Assembly: GCF_041624475.1 (NCBI RefSeq) | Contig: NZ_JBFJUX010000009.1 | Coordinates: forward strand, 62,001-126,000 | DNA from: Litorivivens sp041624475 | GTDB taxonomy: Bacteria; Pseudomonadota; Gammaproteobacteria; Pseudomonadales; Spongiibacteraceae | DNA: 64,000 bases | Reading direction: 5' to 3' | In this document: one piece after another, positions 50,656 through 59,717 of the stretch | Position numbering within the stretch: the first letter of the stretch is position 1 | Layout of the letters: every line of letters begins with the position of its first letter | Translations under genes and position numbers: made by a program | Notes under the pieces: generated by a model | Told to the model about the DNA's origin: nothing | The model's database searches: none | What the model saw: the letters and a program-made list of their open reading frames with translations, nothing else

Positions 50656-52833
50656 CTAGAACCACTCCAACGGATCGACATCAATGGTCCAGCGCAGAGC
50701 AAAACCGGGTTTGAGCGGCTCGGCGGCGCGGCGCGCGCGGTTGAGCAAGCTGTGCAGCTGTTTTCTGTCCTGGGCAATCAGAATCAGCGAGCAGCGATAG
50801 CGGTTGGCCTTGCGGGTGATCGGTGCAGGCAAAGGGCCGAGGAACTGATTGCCGTTACCGGGCATGCCGGTGCCTCGGCGCACCGCATGCAGAAATTTAT
50901 CGCAGGCGTCCAGAGAATTGGCTTCGGCGCGAATAACGGCGCTGTAGCTGGAGGGAGGCAGGCCCAGCTGCCGGCGCTCTGCCAGCAGCCGCTCGGCGAA
51001 GGGGCTGTAATCCTGACGTAACAGGGTTGCCAGTATCGGGTGATCCGGCGCGTGGGTTTGAATCAGCACTGTGCCCGGGCGTTCGGCTCGGCCGGCCCGC
51101 CCGGCAACTTGGGTGAGCAGCTGACCGGCGCGCTCGGCACCGCGAAAATCCGGGCTGAACAGGCCGCCGTCGATATCCAGCATCACGACCAGCGTGACAA
51201 GCGGGAAGTGGTGGCCTTTGGCCAGCATCTGGGTGCCGACCAATACGCAGGGTTTGCCCTCATTGACGGTGCTGACCATCTCGCTCATGGCGCTTTTGCC
51301 GCCGGTGGTATCGCGATCGATCCGAATGACTTGTGTGTCCGGAAAGGCGCCCTTAAGGGTTTGTTCCAGCCTTTCCGTGCCTGGCCCTTTGAAGGTCAGG
51401 CTGTCGTTTTCGCAGTCGGGACAGACCTCGGGCAGTGGTTTGTAGGCATCGCAGTGGTGGCAGCGCAACTGGCGGCGACCAAAGTGAACGGTCAGGCTTA
51501 CGTCACAGTGATCGCACTGGCCCAGCCAGCCGCAGGCGTGGCATTGCAGCAGCGGTGAGAAACCGCGCCGGTTGAGAAAGACCAGGGCCTGCTCGCCCTT
51601 GGCCAGCGTGTCGCCAATGGCGGCGAGGCTTTGCGGCGCCAGCCCATTGTTCAGCTCGCAGTTGCGAATATCCATCAGTTTGATGGTCGGTGGCTGGGCG
51701 CCGCCAGCCCGCTCGTTGAGCAGCAGGTGACGGTATTTGCCTTGCTGCACATTGTGCAGGCTTTCCAGGCTCGGCGTGGCGCTGCCCAATATCACCGGGC
51801 AGGTGTGGTCCGCGGCGCGCTTCACTGCAATATCCCGGGCTGAGTAGCGAAAGCCGTCCTGCTGCTTATAGGAGGGGTCGTGTTCCTCGTCGATGATGAT
51901 CAGACCCAGTTCTTTGAAGGGGGTAAACACCGCCGAACGGGTGCCGATCATCACCGCGCAGTCACCCCGCCCGGCGCGCTGCCAGTCTGACAGGCGCTCG
52001 CCGTCGGCGAGACCTGAGTGCAACACACTGATCTGATTCGGGAAGCGCGCTTCAAATCGGCGCAGAGTCTGAGGCGTAAGGCCAATCTCGGGCACCAGTA
52101 CCAGCGCCTGCTTGCCCTGTTTTACGCAGTGCTCAATGGCCTGCAGATAGACCTCGGTTTTGCCGCTGCCGGTTACGCCCTGCAGCAGAAAGGGCTGAAA
52201 ATTGCCGGCCTGAGCGTCGACGCTGGACACCGCGTGCTGTTGTTCCGGGTTTAGGCTTTTGCCTTCGGCAATGGCAACCGGGCGCGTTGGAGCGGTCCCC
52301 CTTTCCAGAAAACCCTTGTCCAGCAGAGCTTTGATCTGGGGATATTCGAAGCCGTTTTGTTTCAACGTATTGCGGCTTGCGGTCTGCTGGTGGCTGAGCC
52401 AGTCGAGCAGTTCGGCTTGCTTGGGGGCCCGCGACAGGCTGTTTGCGGCGAGGGCCTCGCGACCGGCGTCGGTCACCCGGTAGTAGGGTTCGGTCTGATC
52501 GCGTGCGGGGTTTTCCTTGCGCAGGCGCACCGGCAACATCTGCTGCAGGACTTCGCCGATGGGGTGATGGTAATAAGCCGCGGCCCATTGGGCGAGAGCG
52601 AGCAGATCGGTACCAAGGGTCGGTTGGTTGTCGAGAATGTCGACGGCGGCCTTGAGTTTGGCCGGGTCTACCTGTGAGGTGTTTTTACAGGACAGCACCA
52701 CCGCCACCAAGCGGCGGTTGCCAAAGGGCACGAGTACGCGCGTGCCGGGCTCAACCGACTGCACTCCATCGGGAGGCAGGTAGTCAAAACTGCGGCGCAG
52801 GGGGCAGGGAACGGCGACATCAAGAATCAGCAT
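50656..52833 (-). CDS. priA: Primosomal protein N' (replication restart helicase PriA)
   Basis: A 725-aa DEAH-type helicase that reloads the replisome. It has the N-terminal 3'-DNA-binding domain (SFDYLPPDGV), Walker A LQGVTGSGKTEVYL, DEEH box LIIIDEEHDPSYKQ, four zinc-binding cysteine pairs (QCHACGWLGQCDHC and CHHCDAYKPLPEVCPDC) and helicase motif VAGRAGRAERPG. Upstream of argS and divergent from rpmE. Confidence 0.98.
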   Translation of the reverse strand: MLILDVAVPCPLRRSFDYLPPDGVQSVEPGTRVLVPFGNRRLVAVVLSCKNTSQVDPAKLKAAVDILDNQPTLGTDLLALAQWAAAYYHHPIGEVLQQMLPVRLRKENPARDQTEPYYRVTDAGREALAANSLSRAPKQAELLDWLSHQQTASRNTLKQNGFEYPQIKALLDKGFLERGTAPTRPVAIAEGKSLNPEQQHAVSSVDAQAGNFQPFLLQGVTGSGKTEVYLQAIEHCVKQGKQALVLVPEIGLTPQTLRRFEARFPNQISVLHSGLADGERLSDWQRAGRGDCAVMIGTRSAVFTPFKELGLIIIDEEHDPSYKQQDGFRYSARDIAVKRAADHTCPVILGSATPSLESLHNVQQGKYRHLLLNERAGGAQPPTIKLMDIRNCELNNGLAPQSLAAIGDTLAKGEQALVFLNRRGFSPLLQCHACGWLGQCDHCDVSLTVHFGRRQLRCHHCDAYKPLPEVCPDCENDSLTFKGPGTERLEQTLKGAFPDTQVIRIDRDTTGGKSAMSEMVSTVNEGKPCVLVGTQMLAKGHHFPLVTLVVMLDIDGGLFSPDFRGAERAGQLLTQVAGRAGRAERPGTVLIQTHAPDHPILATLLRQDYSPFAERLLAERRQLGLPPSSYSAVIRAEANSLDACDKFLHAVRRGTGMPGNGNQFLGPLPAPITRKANRYRCSLILIAQDRKQLHSLLNRARRAAEPLKPGFALRWTIDVDPLEWF

Positions 52834-52893
52834 CGGCGAATTATATAGAAAGCGCGGGCAAAATCAGTAAAGACGGGTGTTCCGGTTGATTAT

Positions 52894-52923
52894 TGGTCAA
52901 CTTCTGGTAAGATTCGCCGCCTG
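52894..52923 (+). promoter_or_regulatory. Predicted rpmE promoter
   Basis: An extended -10 (TGG then TAAGAT at 52918-52923) with a weak -35 TTGGTC 18 bases upstream lies about 100 bp before rpmE, in the divergent gap with priA. Confidence 0.4.
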
Positions 52924-53021
52924 TTTCGTCCCCGGGCAAATGCCGGGGCCGGTTTTAATGACTGATGACCTGCGCGGTGCCTGGCAAGAGATCAGGTGGC
53001 GGTGCACAAGAGGATTCCATC

Positions 53022-53243
53022 ATGCGTGCGGATATTCATCCCAAGTACGAAGATGTCACAGCAACCTGCAGCTGTGGCAACGTGATCAAAACCCGTTCAA
53101 CCATGTGTCAGGATATTCACCTGGACGTGTGCTCATCGTGCCACCCGTTCTACACCGGCACCCAGAAGATGATGGATACCGGCGGCCGTGTTGACCGCTT
53201 CCGCAAGCGTTTTGGCTCTCGCGGTGGTGCTAAAAAAGCCTGA
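53022..53243 (+). CDS. rpmE: 50S ribosomal protein L31, zinc-binding form
   Basis: A 73-aa ribosomal protein starting MRADIHPKYEDVTATCSCGN. The C+ type zinc ligands C-x-C and C-x2-C (VCSSCHPF) are present. ATG 53022 has AGAGGA eight bases upstream; a start at 52965 is rejected. Ends in the basic RVDRFRKRFG tail. Confidence 0.98.
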   Translation: MRADIHPKYEDVTATCSCGNVIKTRSTMCQDIHLDVCSSCHPFYTGTQKMMDTGGRVDRFRKRFGSRGGAKKA

Positions 53244-53262
53244 TCTGATCAGGGTTTTCAGC

Positions 53263-54060
53263 ATGAATAGCAAAGCGCCCGGCCAGTTATGGCTGGGCGT
53301 TTTCGTTTCTGTACTTTATCTGGCGCTGGCCTTACCGGTCTATGCCCTGTGTCCCCCTCCCCAAAATCTGCAAGCGGCCAGACTCGAGAGTGTTGTCGAT
53401 GGCGATACCCTGCGCCTGGCCGATGGCCGCTTGGTGCGCCTGATCGGTATTAATACGCCGGAAATTGGCCGCGATGGCCGGCCTCATGAGCCCTTTGCCG
53501 TTGAGGCGTCACAGGCTGTAGAGCGCTTTCTCGGCAGGGAGCTGTTGCTGGCCGAGGGCCTTGATGCCAAGGATCGCCACGGCCGAACGCTGGCAGCGGT
53601 CTATAGAGCCGGTGATCGCGCCCACCTGGGCGAGTACCTTCTGATAAAGGGTCTGGGCTGGCATATTGCCGTACCCCCTAACCTGCGGGATCTGGATTGC
53701 CTGCAAAAAGCCGAGGCCGAAGCGAAAAAATATCGCCGTGGCGTCTGGAATACGCCAGCAGCCCCGGTGCGAGCGAGGGATTTGAACAAGCGCCATGCTG
53801 GCTTTATGCGCGTAAGCGGTGAGGTCAGCCGGGTTGCTGCGAGCCGCAAGGCGATTTGGCTGGAAATTGATCAGAATCTGTCACTGAGGCTCGACAAGCG
53901 GGATTTGCCCTACTTTTCCGGTATCGAACTGGACGCTCTTGAAGGACAGATGTTGACGGTGCGTGGATGGTTGATTTATAGAGGTGGACAGAACTCGCGC
54001 TATCCGGCGCATAAAATGTCGCTGCGTCATCCGGCGATGCTGGAATTGGAAAAGGATTAG
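53263..54060 (+). CDS. Secreted thermonuclease-family (SNase-like) nuclease
   Basis: A 265-aa protein with a signal peptide (about 1-30, LGVFVSVLYLALALPVYA) and an SNase domain: VVDGDTLRLADGRLVRLIGI, NTPEIG, and DAKDRHGRTLAAVY hold the catalytic Arg/Glu/Arg and Ca-binding Asp equivalents. It probably degrades nucleic acids outside the cytoplasm. The start at ATG 53263 lies 19 bases after rpmE, and a terminator-like hairpin lies over its first codons. C-terminal ~80 residues form an extra OB-like part. Confidence 0.88.
   Translation: MNSKAPGQLWLGVFVSVLYLALALPVYALCPPPQNLQAARLESVVDGDTLRLADGRLVRLIGINTPEIGRDGRPHEPFAVEASQAVERFLGRELLLAEGLDAKDRHGRTLAAVYRAGDRAHLGEYLLIKGLGWHIAVPPNLRDLDCLQKAEAEAKKYRRGVWNTPAAPVRARDLNKRHAGFMRVSGEVSRVAASRKAIWLEIDQNLSLRLDKRDLPYFSGIELDALEGQMLTVRGWLIYRGGQNSRYPAHKMSLRHPAMLELEKD
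53276..53308 (+). terminator. Terminator-like hairpin inside the nuclease 5' coding region
   Basis: CGCCCGGCC and GGCTGGGCG form a 9-bp stem with one G-T pair around AGTTAT, followed by TTTTCGTTTCT. It is 32 bases after the rpmE stop and within codons 5-16 of the next gene, so it may end or attenuate rpmE transcripts. Confidence 0.5.
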
Positions 54061-54062
54061 TT

Positions 54063-55394
54063 ATGGTAGCCAGTAAAATCATCGCCAGTAAAAAGAAGTT
54101 GCTGCAGGCGGCGGAGCGCAAAGTATTTCGTGGCTTTGACGTGCCAGAAGATCTGGCTCCGCTAACTGATATCGACCCGAACGAGTCAAAGGCCAGTGCC
54201 AAAAGTGGCGTTGCGCCAGAAGCGGTGGCGGATATCTGGTCTGCCATAGAAAGTTTTTACCGGCGCGGGGCTCATCCCTTTGTGTCGGTCTGTATTCGCC
54301 GTCACGGCGAGATGATCATGAATCGCTCGCTGGGCTACGTCAAAGGCGCCATGGGCGAGTGTGAGCCTGTTATCGGCAGTCTCGATACGCCGATCTGCCT
54401 GTTTTCATCCTCGAAAGCGGTATCGGCCATGCTGATCCACAAGCTGGCCGAAGAGGGGCATATCGACCTGCTGACGCCGGTGAGTTATTACATTCCCGAA
54501 TTTGCCGCCGGCGGCAAGGCAAACATTACTGTGCACGATCTGCTCAGCCACCGCGCCGGAGTGCCGGGCATCGCCCCGGATGTGCCGCGCGATGTGCTCT
54601 ATGACCCGGAAGAGGCGCTGCGCCATATCTGCGCCATGGAAACTCTGCACAGCGACGGCCGGGTATCAGCCTACCACGCGATTACCGGCGGTTTTGTGAT
54701 GGCCAAACTGGTGGAAGTCACCACCGGCATGAGCATTCAGCAGTATCTGGACGCGGTATTCCGCCAGCCCCTCGGTATGAAGTATTTCACTTACGGTATC
54801 GACAAGGCGCTGCAGCCCTCGGTTGCCCACCACTACGAAACGGGCCTGAAAAACCCGAAGCTGATCGAGAATGTGCTGACCAATGTGCTGGGTGCGACGG
54901 TCGCTGAGGCCATCGAGATATCCAATACCCCTGAGTTCATGTCGTCGGTGATTCCCTCGGGCAATATTTACTCAACCGCTGAAGAGGCTTGCCGCTTCTT
55001 CCAGATGATGCTGCAGCGCGGTGAGTGGCAGGGCCAGCGCGTGCTCGACCCGGTGACGGTATTGCGGGGCACTCGGGAAGTGGGCGGCGCCACGCTGGAT
55101 AAATCACTGATGCTGCCCATGCGCTACAGCGCGGGCATGATGCTCGGCGGCAAGCCGGCAGGTTTGTACGGGGTCGACACCCATCACGCCTTCGGTCATC
55201 TGGGCTTCAGCAATATTCTCTGTTGGGCGGACCCGCAGCGGGATCTGGCGGTGTCCATCGTCAGCAGCGGCAAGCCGGTCATCAGTACCCATATCGTGCC
55301 GCTGCTGTTCAGTGTATTGAACAGGATCAATAAAGCCTGTGAGCCCTGTGTGGATGGCCTGTACGAGTTGCCGCAATACCGCCCGGCAGGTTGA
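54063..55394 (+). CDS. Serine hydrolase of the beta-lactamase/esterase family (class C-like)
   Basis: A 443-aa cytosolic-looking protein with the Ser-x-x-Lys motif FSSSKAVSA, a Tyr-containing second site (VSAYHAITGGFVMAKLVEV) and a His/Gly third-motif region (GVDTHHAFGHLGFSN). No signal peptide is visible. These enzymes include esterases such as EstB and D-aminopeptidases, so a lactamase role is unlikely. Two bases separate it from the nuclease gene, suggesting co-transcription. Confidence 0.88.
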   Translation: MVASKIIASKKKLLQAAERKVFRGFDVPEDLAPLTDIDPNESKASAKSGVAPEAVADIWSAIESFYRRGAHPFVSVCIRRHGEMIMNRSLGYVKGAMGECEPVIGSLDTPICLFSSSKAVSAMLIHKLAEEGHIDLLTPVSYYIPEFAAGGKANITVHDLLSHRAGVPGIAPDVPRDVLYDPEEALRHICAMETLHSDGRVSAYHAITGGFVMAKLVEVTTGMSIQQYLDAVFRQPLGMKYFTYGIDKALQPSVAHHYETGLKNPKLIENVLTNVLGATVAEAIEISNTPEFMSSVIPSGNIYSTAEEACRFFQMMLQRGEWQGQRVLDPVTVLRGTREVGGATLDKSLMLPMRYSAGMMLGGKPAGLYGVDTHHAFGHLGFSNILCWADPQRDLAVSIVSSGKPVISTHIVPLLFSVLNRINKACEPCVDGLYELPQYRPAG

Positions 55395-55487
55395 CCCTGC
55401 ACCTTTTGCCTCGCGTTTGTGCTGTGGGCAAAAGTATTCATAGTAAACACTCTGAATATGCCGAAGAGGGCATGAAATACGGCCACT

Positions 55488-55516
55488 GGCGCCCTTGAGG
55501 CGCCCTTCGCTTTTCT
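55488..55516 (+). terminator. Putative terminator after the serine hydrolase gene
   Basis: GGCGCC, loop CTTGA, GGCGCC is followed by CTTCGCTTTTCT. A short stem with a broken T tract, 93 bases after the stop. Confidence 0.45.
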
Positions 55517-55566
55517 ATATGCTTCAGCGCCTCATTATCGGTATTACTGCATCCGGACCCACGTAA

Positions 55567-56811
55567 ATGTCTGAGGAATTCAAGCGCGCTGCGCTGGCGT
55601 ATCACGCCGAACCGACACCGGGGAAGATCGGTGTTCACCTGACCAAACCTGCGGAAACCCAGCGGGACCTTGCCCTCGCGTACAGCCCCGGCGTCGCCGA
55701 GCCGGTGCGAGAGATCGCCCGCGACCCTCAACTGGCTTACAAGTACACCTCCAAAGGCAATCTGGTTGCAGTCATTTCCGATGGCAGCGCCATCCTCGGC
55801 CTGGGCGATCTCGGCCCCCTGGCCAGCAAACCGGTTATGGAAGGCAAGGCGCTGCTGTTCAAGCGTTTCGCCAACGTTGATTCCATCGATATTGAGGTGA
55901 ATGCGGAAGATTCTCAGGCGTTTATCGATACTGTCGTGCGTATTGCAGACACCTTCGGTGGCATCAACCTGGAAGATATCAAGGCGCCAGAGTGCTTCGA
56001 AATCGAGCGCATTCTGAAAGAGCAGTGCAATATTCCTGTGTTTCACGACGATCAGCACGGCACGGCAATTGTTACTGCGGCGGGCATGCTGAATGCACTG
56101 GAGATTCAGGGTAAAACCATCGAAGAGGCCAAAATTGTCTGTCTGGGAGCGGGTTCTGCGGCTATCGCCTGCATGAAGCTGCTGGTCAGTCTGGGTGCTC
56201 GATACCAGAATATTTTCATGATTGATCGGCGCGGTGTGATTTATCCGGGTCGAGAAGGTATGAATGAGTACAAGCAGGAGTTTCAAAACAGCACCGATGC
56301 GCGAACTCTGGCGGATGCCATGGTCGGTGCCGATGTATTCGTCGGCCTGTCCGGCCCGGATCTGGTCAGCGAAGCGATGCTGTTATCGATGGCGCCCAAG
56401 CCCATCATCTTCGCCTGCTCCAACCCGGACCCGGAAATTCAACCGGAGCTGGCCCACTCCCTGCGCGACGACCTGATCGTGGCGACGGGGCGCTCAGACT
56501 ACCCGAATCAGGTTAACAACGTACTGGGCTTCCCCTTTATTTTCCGCGGTGCGCTGGATGTTCGTTCTCGCGCCATCAATGAGGAAATGAAGATTGCAGC
56601 GGTACACGCCATTCGCGAGCTGGCGAAAGAGCCGGTACCTCAAAAAGTCATTGATGCCTGTGGCTGTGGGCCGCTGGAATTTGGCCCCAACTATATTATT
56701 CCCAAGCCTGTGGACGCGCGCCTGCTGAGTCGGGTGCCGGCGGCGGTGGCTCAGGCGGCGGTGGATACCGGCGTGGCTCAGTTGCCTTATCCTGAGCACT
56801 ATCCGCTTTAG
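55567..56811 (+). CDS. maeB: NAD(P)-dependent malic enzyme
   Basis: A 414-aa oxaloacetate-decarboxylating malate dehydrogenase of the MaeB catalytic type, without the phosphotransacetylase-like C-terminus of E. coli MaeB (759 aa). Motifs: AYSPGVAEPVREI, GSAILGLGDLGPLASKPVMEGK, metal-binding VFHDDQHGTAIV, the dinucleotide loop CLGAGSAAIACM and ACSNPDPEIQPELA. It makes pyruvate and reducing equivalents from malate. Coenzyme specificity is not decided by sequence reading alone. Confidence 0.95.
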   Translation: MSEEFKRAALAYHAEPTPGKIGVHLTKPAETQRDLALAYSPGVAEPVREIARDPQLAYKYTSKGNLVAVISDGSAILGLGDLGPLASKPVMEGKALLFKRFANVDSIDIEVNAEDSQAFIDTVVRIADTFGGINLEDIKAPECFEIERILKEQCNIPVFHDDQHGTAIVTAAGMLNALEIQGKTIEEAKIVCLGAGSAAIACMKLLVSLGARYQNIFMIDRRGVIYPGREGMNEYKQEFQNSTDARTLADAMVGADVFVGLSGPDLVSEAMLLSMAPKPIIFACSNPDPEIQPELAHSLRDDLIVATGRSDYPNQVNNVLGFPFIFRGALDVRSRAINEEMKIAAVHAIRELAKEPVPQKVIDACGCGPLEFGPNYIIPKPVDARLLSRVPAAVAQAAVDTGVAQLPYPEHYPL

Positions 56812-56818
56812 TCTATTT

Positions 56819-57826
56819 TTATCCGGGCATTTGAAATGCTATGTCGGAGCGCCTGCGCTCGGAGATAACTGTCTTTTGCCCGGAATCCTTCCGGTCGCTG
56901 ATATCGATATTGGCGCCAATTACGCTCATGGTTTGATCTTGTGGGGTCTCAATGACCGTGGCCGGTGACAGCATCCAGCGATAATTGCCATCTGCATGTC
57001 GGAGACGGTATTCGATGCTGTGATGACCGCGCGGATTTTTCTCTATCTTTTTTTTCAGGGCCAACACGCTGCCGAGATCGTCAGGGTGGATAAGAAACTG
57101 AAAAAACTCGGCAGTATGCGGAAAGCTTCGCTGTGTCAGGCCGAGTTGCTGCTGCCACTGCTCGGAAAAACGCATGCTGTTGTCATGGATGTTCCAGCTC
57201 CAGAAACCGATATTGGCGCCTTCTACGGCTAGACGCAGATTGGCATCTTTTTCGCGCAGGGCAATTTCACCCAGCTTGCGTTCATGGATATCGATAATGG
57301 TGCCGATCCACTCGCTGATTTCATCCTTGCCATCAACAATCGGTATGCCCTGAGATTCAAAATGGCGATAGCTGCCGTCCGCCATGCGCATTCTGAAATC
57401 GGTCAGGAAAGGGCGCCCACGCTCCATCGCGTCGCCCCAGAGTTGCTGCGCCTGCTGCCGGTCGTCGGGATGAATAACGTCGATCCAGTCATTGATATCG
57501 GCACTGGCGGGAGATTTTCCTGTGAGCCGGCCAAAGGCCCCGCTCAAATTCAGCAGACCATTTTTGGTGTTGGTGCGCCAGACAATATGGGGCAGGGCGT
57601 CCAGCCGCTGGCTGAAATCCCGCTCTCGGTTGCGCTGCTGGCGTTTACGGAGAAAAAGCAGGGCAATCCCAATGCCGATGACAATAAGCGCAATGGATTC
57701 GAGGAAACTGATAATCCCTGCAGGGGTGATAAGCGGATGTGCCATAAGCGGGCGAGGCAGTAGCAGGCAGCCATAACAAAACCAGAGGCGGTAGCGGGCG
57801 ATCGTGTAAGACACAGATTTCTCCAT
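56819..57826 (-). CDS. PAS-domain membrane protein without output domain
   Basis: A 335-aa protein from ATG 57826. A signal-anchor region (SVSYTIARYRLWFCYGCLLL) is followed by a second helix (about 33-58) and two PAS/PAC units (about 70-190 and 193-315; WRTNTKNGLLNLSG, GTIIDIHERK, GFWSWNIHDNSM, GANIDISDRK). After the second PAC only ~20 polar residues remain before the stop, with no kinase, GGDEF or EAL domain. It is either a sensory adaptor or the remnant of a longer sensor. Convergent with maeB. Confidence 0.8.
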   Translation of the reverse strand: MEKSVSYTIARYRLWFCYGCLLLPRPLMAHPLITPAGIISFLESIALIVIGIGIALLFLRKRQQRNRERDFSQRLDALPHIVWRTNTKNGLLNLSGAFGRLTGKSPASADINDWIDVIHPDDRQQAQQLWGDAMERGRPFLTDFRMRMADGSYRHFESQGIPIVDGKDEISEWIGTIIDIHERKLGEIALREKDANLRLAVEGANIGFWSWNIHDNSMRFSEQWQQQLGLTQRSFPHTAEFFQFLIHPDDLGSVLALKKKIEKNPRGHHSIEYRLRHADGNYRWMLSPATVIETPQDQTMSVIGANIDISDRKDSGQKTVISERRRSDIAFQMPG

Positions 57827-58004
57827 CCCTATAAGGCTCGGCGGAAGCGGGCAAGCCTTGTCGTTTGGCTGACGCAAGTATCGGTGTCCAGTATAGCCGA
57901 TACCCAAACCGCGACCAGATGCCGGCATCAGGGCCGCAGATTTTTGCCATGTCGAAAGCTAGGCAGTAGCATCAAGGCCCACGCGAGAAAAAGAGGAAAG
58001 CGTC

Positions 58005-58886
58005 ATGTCACTGGGGAAGCTGGGCGTTTGGGCCTGGGTCGACAACGCGGGTTTTGACGGAGCGGCTGACTTTGCTCAGCAGATTGAAAGTCTTGGTTAT
58101 TCGGCCCTGTGGGTTCCGGAGGCGGTAGGTTGTGACCCCTTTGTCACGCTGGCCTTGCTGGCCCAGCGCACGACCACCCTGAAGCTTGCCACAGGTATTG
58201 CCAATATTTACGCCCGGGATGCCATGGCCATGCAGTCGGTGCGCAAAACCCTGGACGGCCTGAGCGGTGGCCGACTGATCATGGGCTTGGGGGTTTCCCA
58301 TCCGGAAATGGTCAGCACCTTCAGGCAGCACGATTACGGTAAGCCGGTGTCGACCATGCGGCGCTATCTGGATGCGATGGAGGGCGCACTGTATGCCGGT
58401 CCGCAGCCTGAGCAGCAAGGTTTGCTGATGTTGGCGGCGCTGCGTAAAAACATGCTCGGTCTGGCGGCGGAAAAAGCCGATGGCGCCCACCCCTACTTTG
58501 TACCGGTGGAGCACACTGCCCGCGCCCGCGAGATTCTCGGCCCCGATAAACTGTTGGCACCGGAGCAGATGGTGCTGCTGGAAACCGATCCGGCCGAGGC
58601 CCGCCGCATTGCCCGCGGTTATATGGCGACCTATATCGGCCTGCAAAATTATCGCAATAACCTGCTGACACTGGGCTTTGACGAGAGCGACTTTGACAAC
58701 GGCGGTTCCGACCGGCTGGTTGATGCCATTGTCGCCTGGGGTGATGAAGAGGCATTGGCCGAGCGGGTTCGCCAGCACTGGCAGGCGGGTGCCGACCACG
58801 TGTGCATACAGGCTTTGCGCAAAGACGGCGAAAATGGTTTCGACCTCGAAACCGTGAAAAAACTGGCACCGCTGACGAGCGAATAG
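58005..58886 (+). CDS. LLM-class oxidoreductase (F420/flavin type)
   Basis: A 293-aa luciferase-like monooxygenase-fold protein with LGVWAWVDNAGFDGAADFAQ, GYSALWVPEAVG, LKLATGIANIYARDAMAMQ and GRLIMGLGVSHPE. It matches the subfamily often annotated as F420-dependent (TIGR03620-like). GAGGAAAG precedes the ATG. F420 biosynthesis genes are not in the window, so an FMN-using member is possible. Substrate unknown. Confidence 0.88.
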   Translation: MSLGKLGVWAWVDNAGFDGAADFAQQIESLGYSALWVPEAVGCDPFVTLALLAQRTTTLKLATGIANIYARDAMAMQSVRKTLDGLSGGRLIMGLGVSHPEMVSTFRQHDYGKPVSTMRRYLDAMEGALYAGPQPEQQGLLMLAALRKNMLGLAAEKADGAHPYFVPVEHTARAREILGPDKLLAPEQMVLLETDPAEARRIARGYMATYIGLQNYRNNLLTLGFDESDFDNGGSDRLVDAIVAWGDEEALAERVRQHWQAGADHVCIQALRKDGENGFDLETVKKLAPLTSE

Positions 58887-58901
58887 CAAGTGCCAACCAG
58901 C

Positions 58902-59579
58902 ATGAGCAAAGTGGTGGTGTTCAGTGGTGCCGGCATCAGCGCCGAAAGCGGCTTGCCGACCTTTCGCGACAACGGTGGCTTATGGCACAACCATTCGGTG
59001 TACGACGTGGCAACACCCGAAGCCTGGGCGCGCGACCCGCAGCTGGTGCTCGACTTTTACAACGCGCGGCGACAGGGCCTACGCGAGGTTAAACCCAATG
59101 CAGCGCACTGCGCGCTGGCCGAACTCGAGCGGCATTGCGATGTGGTGGTCGTAACCCAGAATGTGGACGATCTGCACGAGCGCGCCGGCTCCAGCCGGGT
59201 GATTCATTTACATGGTGAACTGACCAAAGCCCGTTCATCGGAACGTGAATCATTGATCTATGATCTGGGCGAACGCGATATTGCCTTGGGTGATGTCTGC
59301 GAGCTGGGTTCGCAGCTCCGCCCCCATGTGGTGTGGTTTGGGGAGATGGTGCACAACACCGACGAAGCCTGCGCCGCAATTGCCAGTGCCGACAAACTGC
59401 TGGTGGTGGGCACTTCACTCTCGGTGTATCCGGCGGCGGGCTTTATCGAGTTGGCGCCTCCCGATGCCGAGCGAGTTGTCGTGGCGCCGGAGCTGGAGCG
59501 CGTACCGGCGGGCTTTGAATGGCAGCGCGGCAGTGCCACCGAGTTTGTACCGCTTTTGTGTAGCTGTTGGTCTCGGTAA
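58902..59579 (+). CDS. cobB: Sirtuin (NAD-dependent protein deacylase), zinc-less
   Basis: A 225-aa Sir2 protein. NAD-binding GAGISAESGLPTFRD, the active-site TQNVDDLHERAG and catalytic His in HLHGELTKAR are present. The Tyr-x-x-Arg pair (FYNARRQ) that in CobB and SIRT5 binds negatively charged acyl groups suggests desuccinylase as well as deacetylase activity. The four zinc cysteines of E. coli CobB are absent (SSERESLIYDLG ... VCELGSQ), so the small zinc module is reduced. A GTG at 58890 is an alternative start. Confidence 0.92.
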   Translation: MSKVVVFSGAGISAESGLPTFRDNGGLWHNHSVYDVATPEAWARDPQLVLDFYNARRQGLREVKPNAAHCALAELERHCDVVVVTQNVDDLHERAGSSRVIHLHGELTKARSSERESLIYDLGERDIALGDVCELGSQLRPHVVWFGEMVHNTDEACAAIASADKLLVVGTSLSVYPAAGFIELAPPDAERVVVAPELERVPAGFEWQRGSATEFVPLLCSCWSR

Positions 59580-59717
59580 TAGCGGGTTCTCAGGAGCTGG
59601 CTTGATCGTCCCTTTACAGACCGCGCCTTTGTCATCATCCAATCGTTTTCTTCCTTCGTAACGCGATATGGCGCATTGGCGCCATTTCATTCACAGATTG
59701 CGCAAGGAAGAGTCTCT

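Noticed and set aside
58008..58889. 293-codon minus ORF exactly opposite the LLM gene
   Set aside because: Mirror reading frame of a codon-biased gene; no domain seen.
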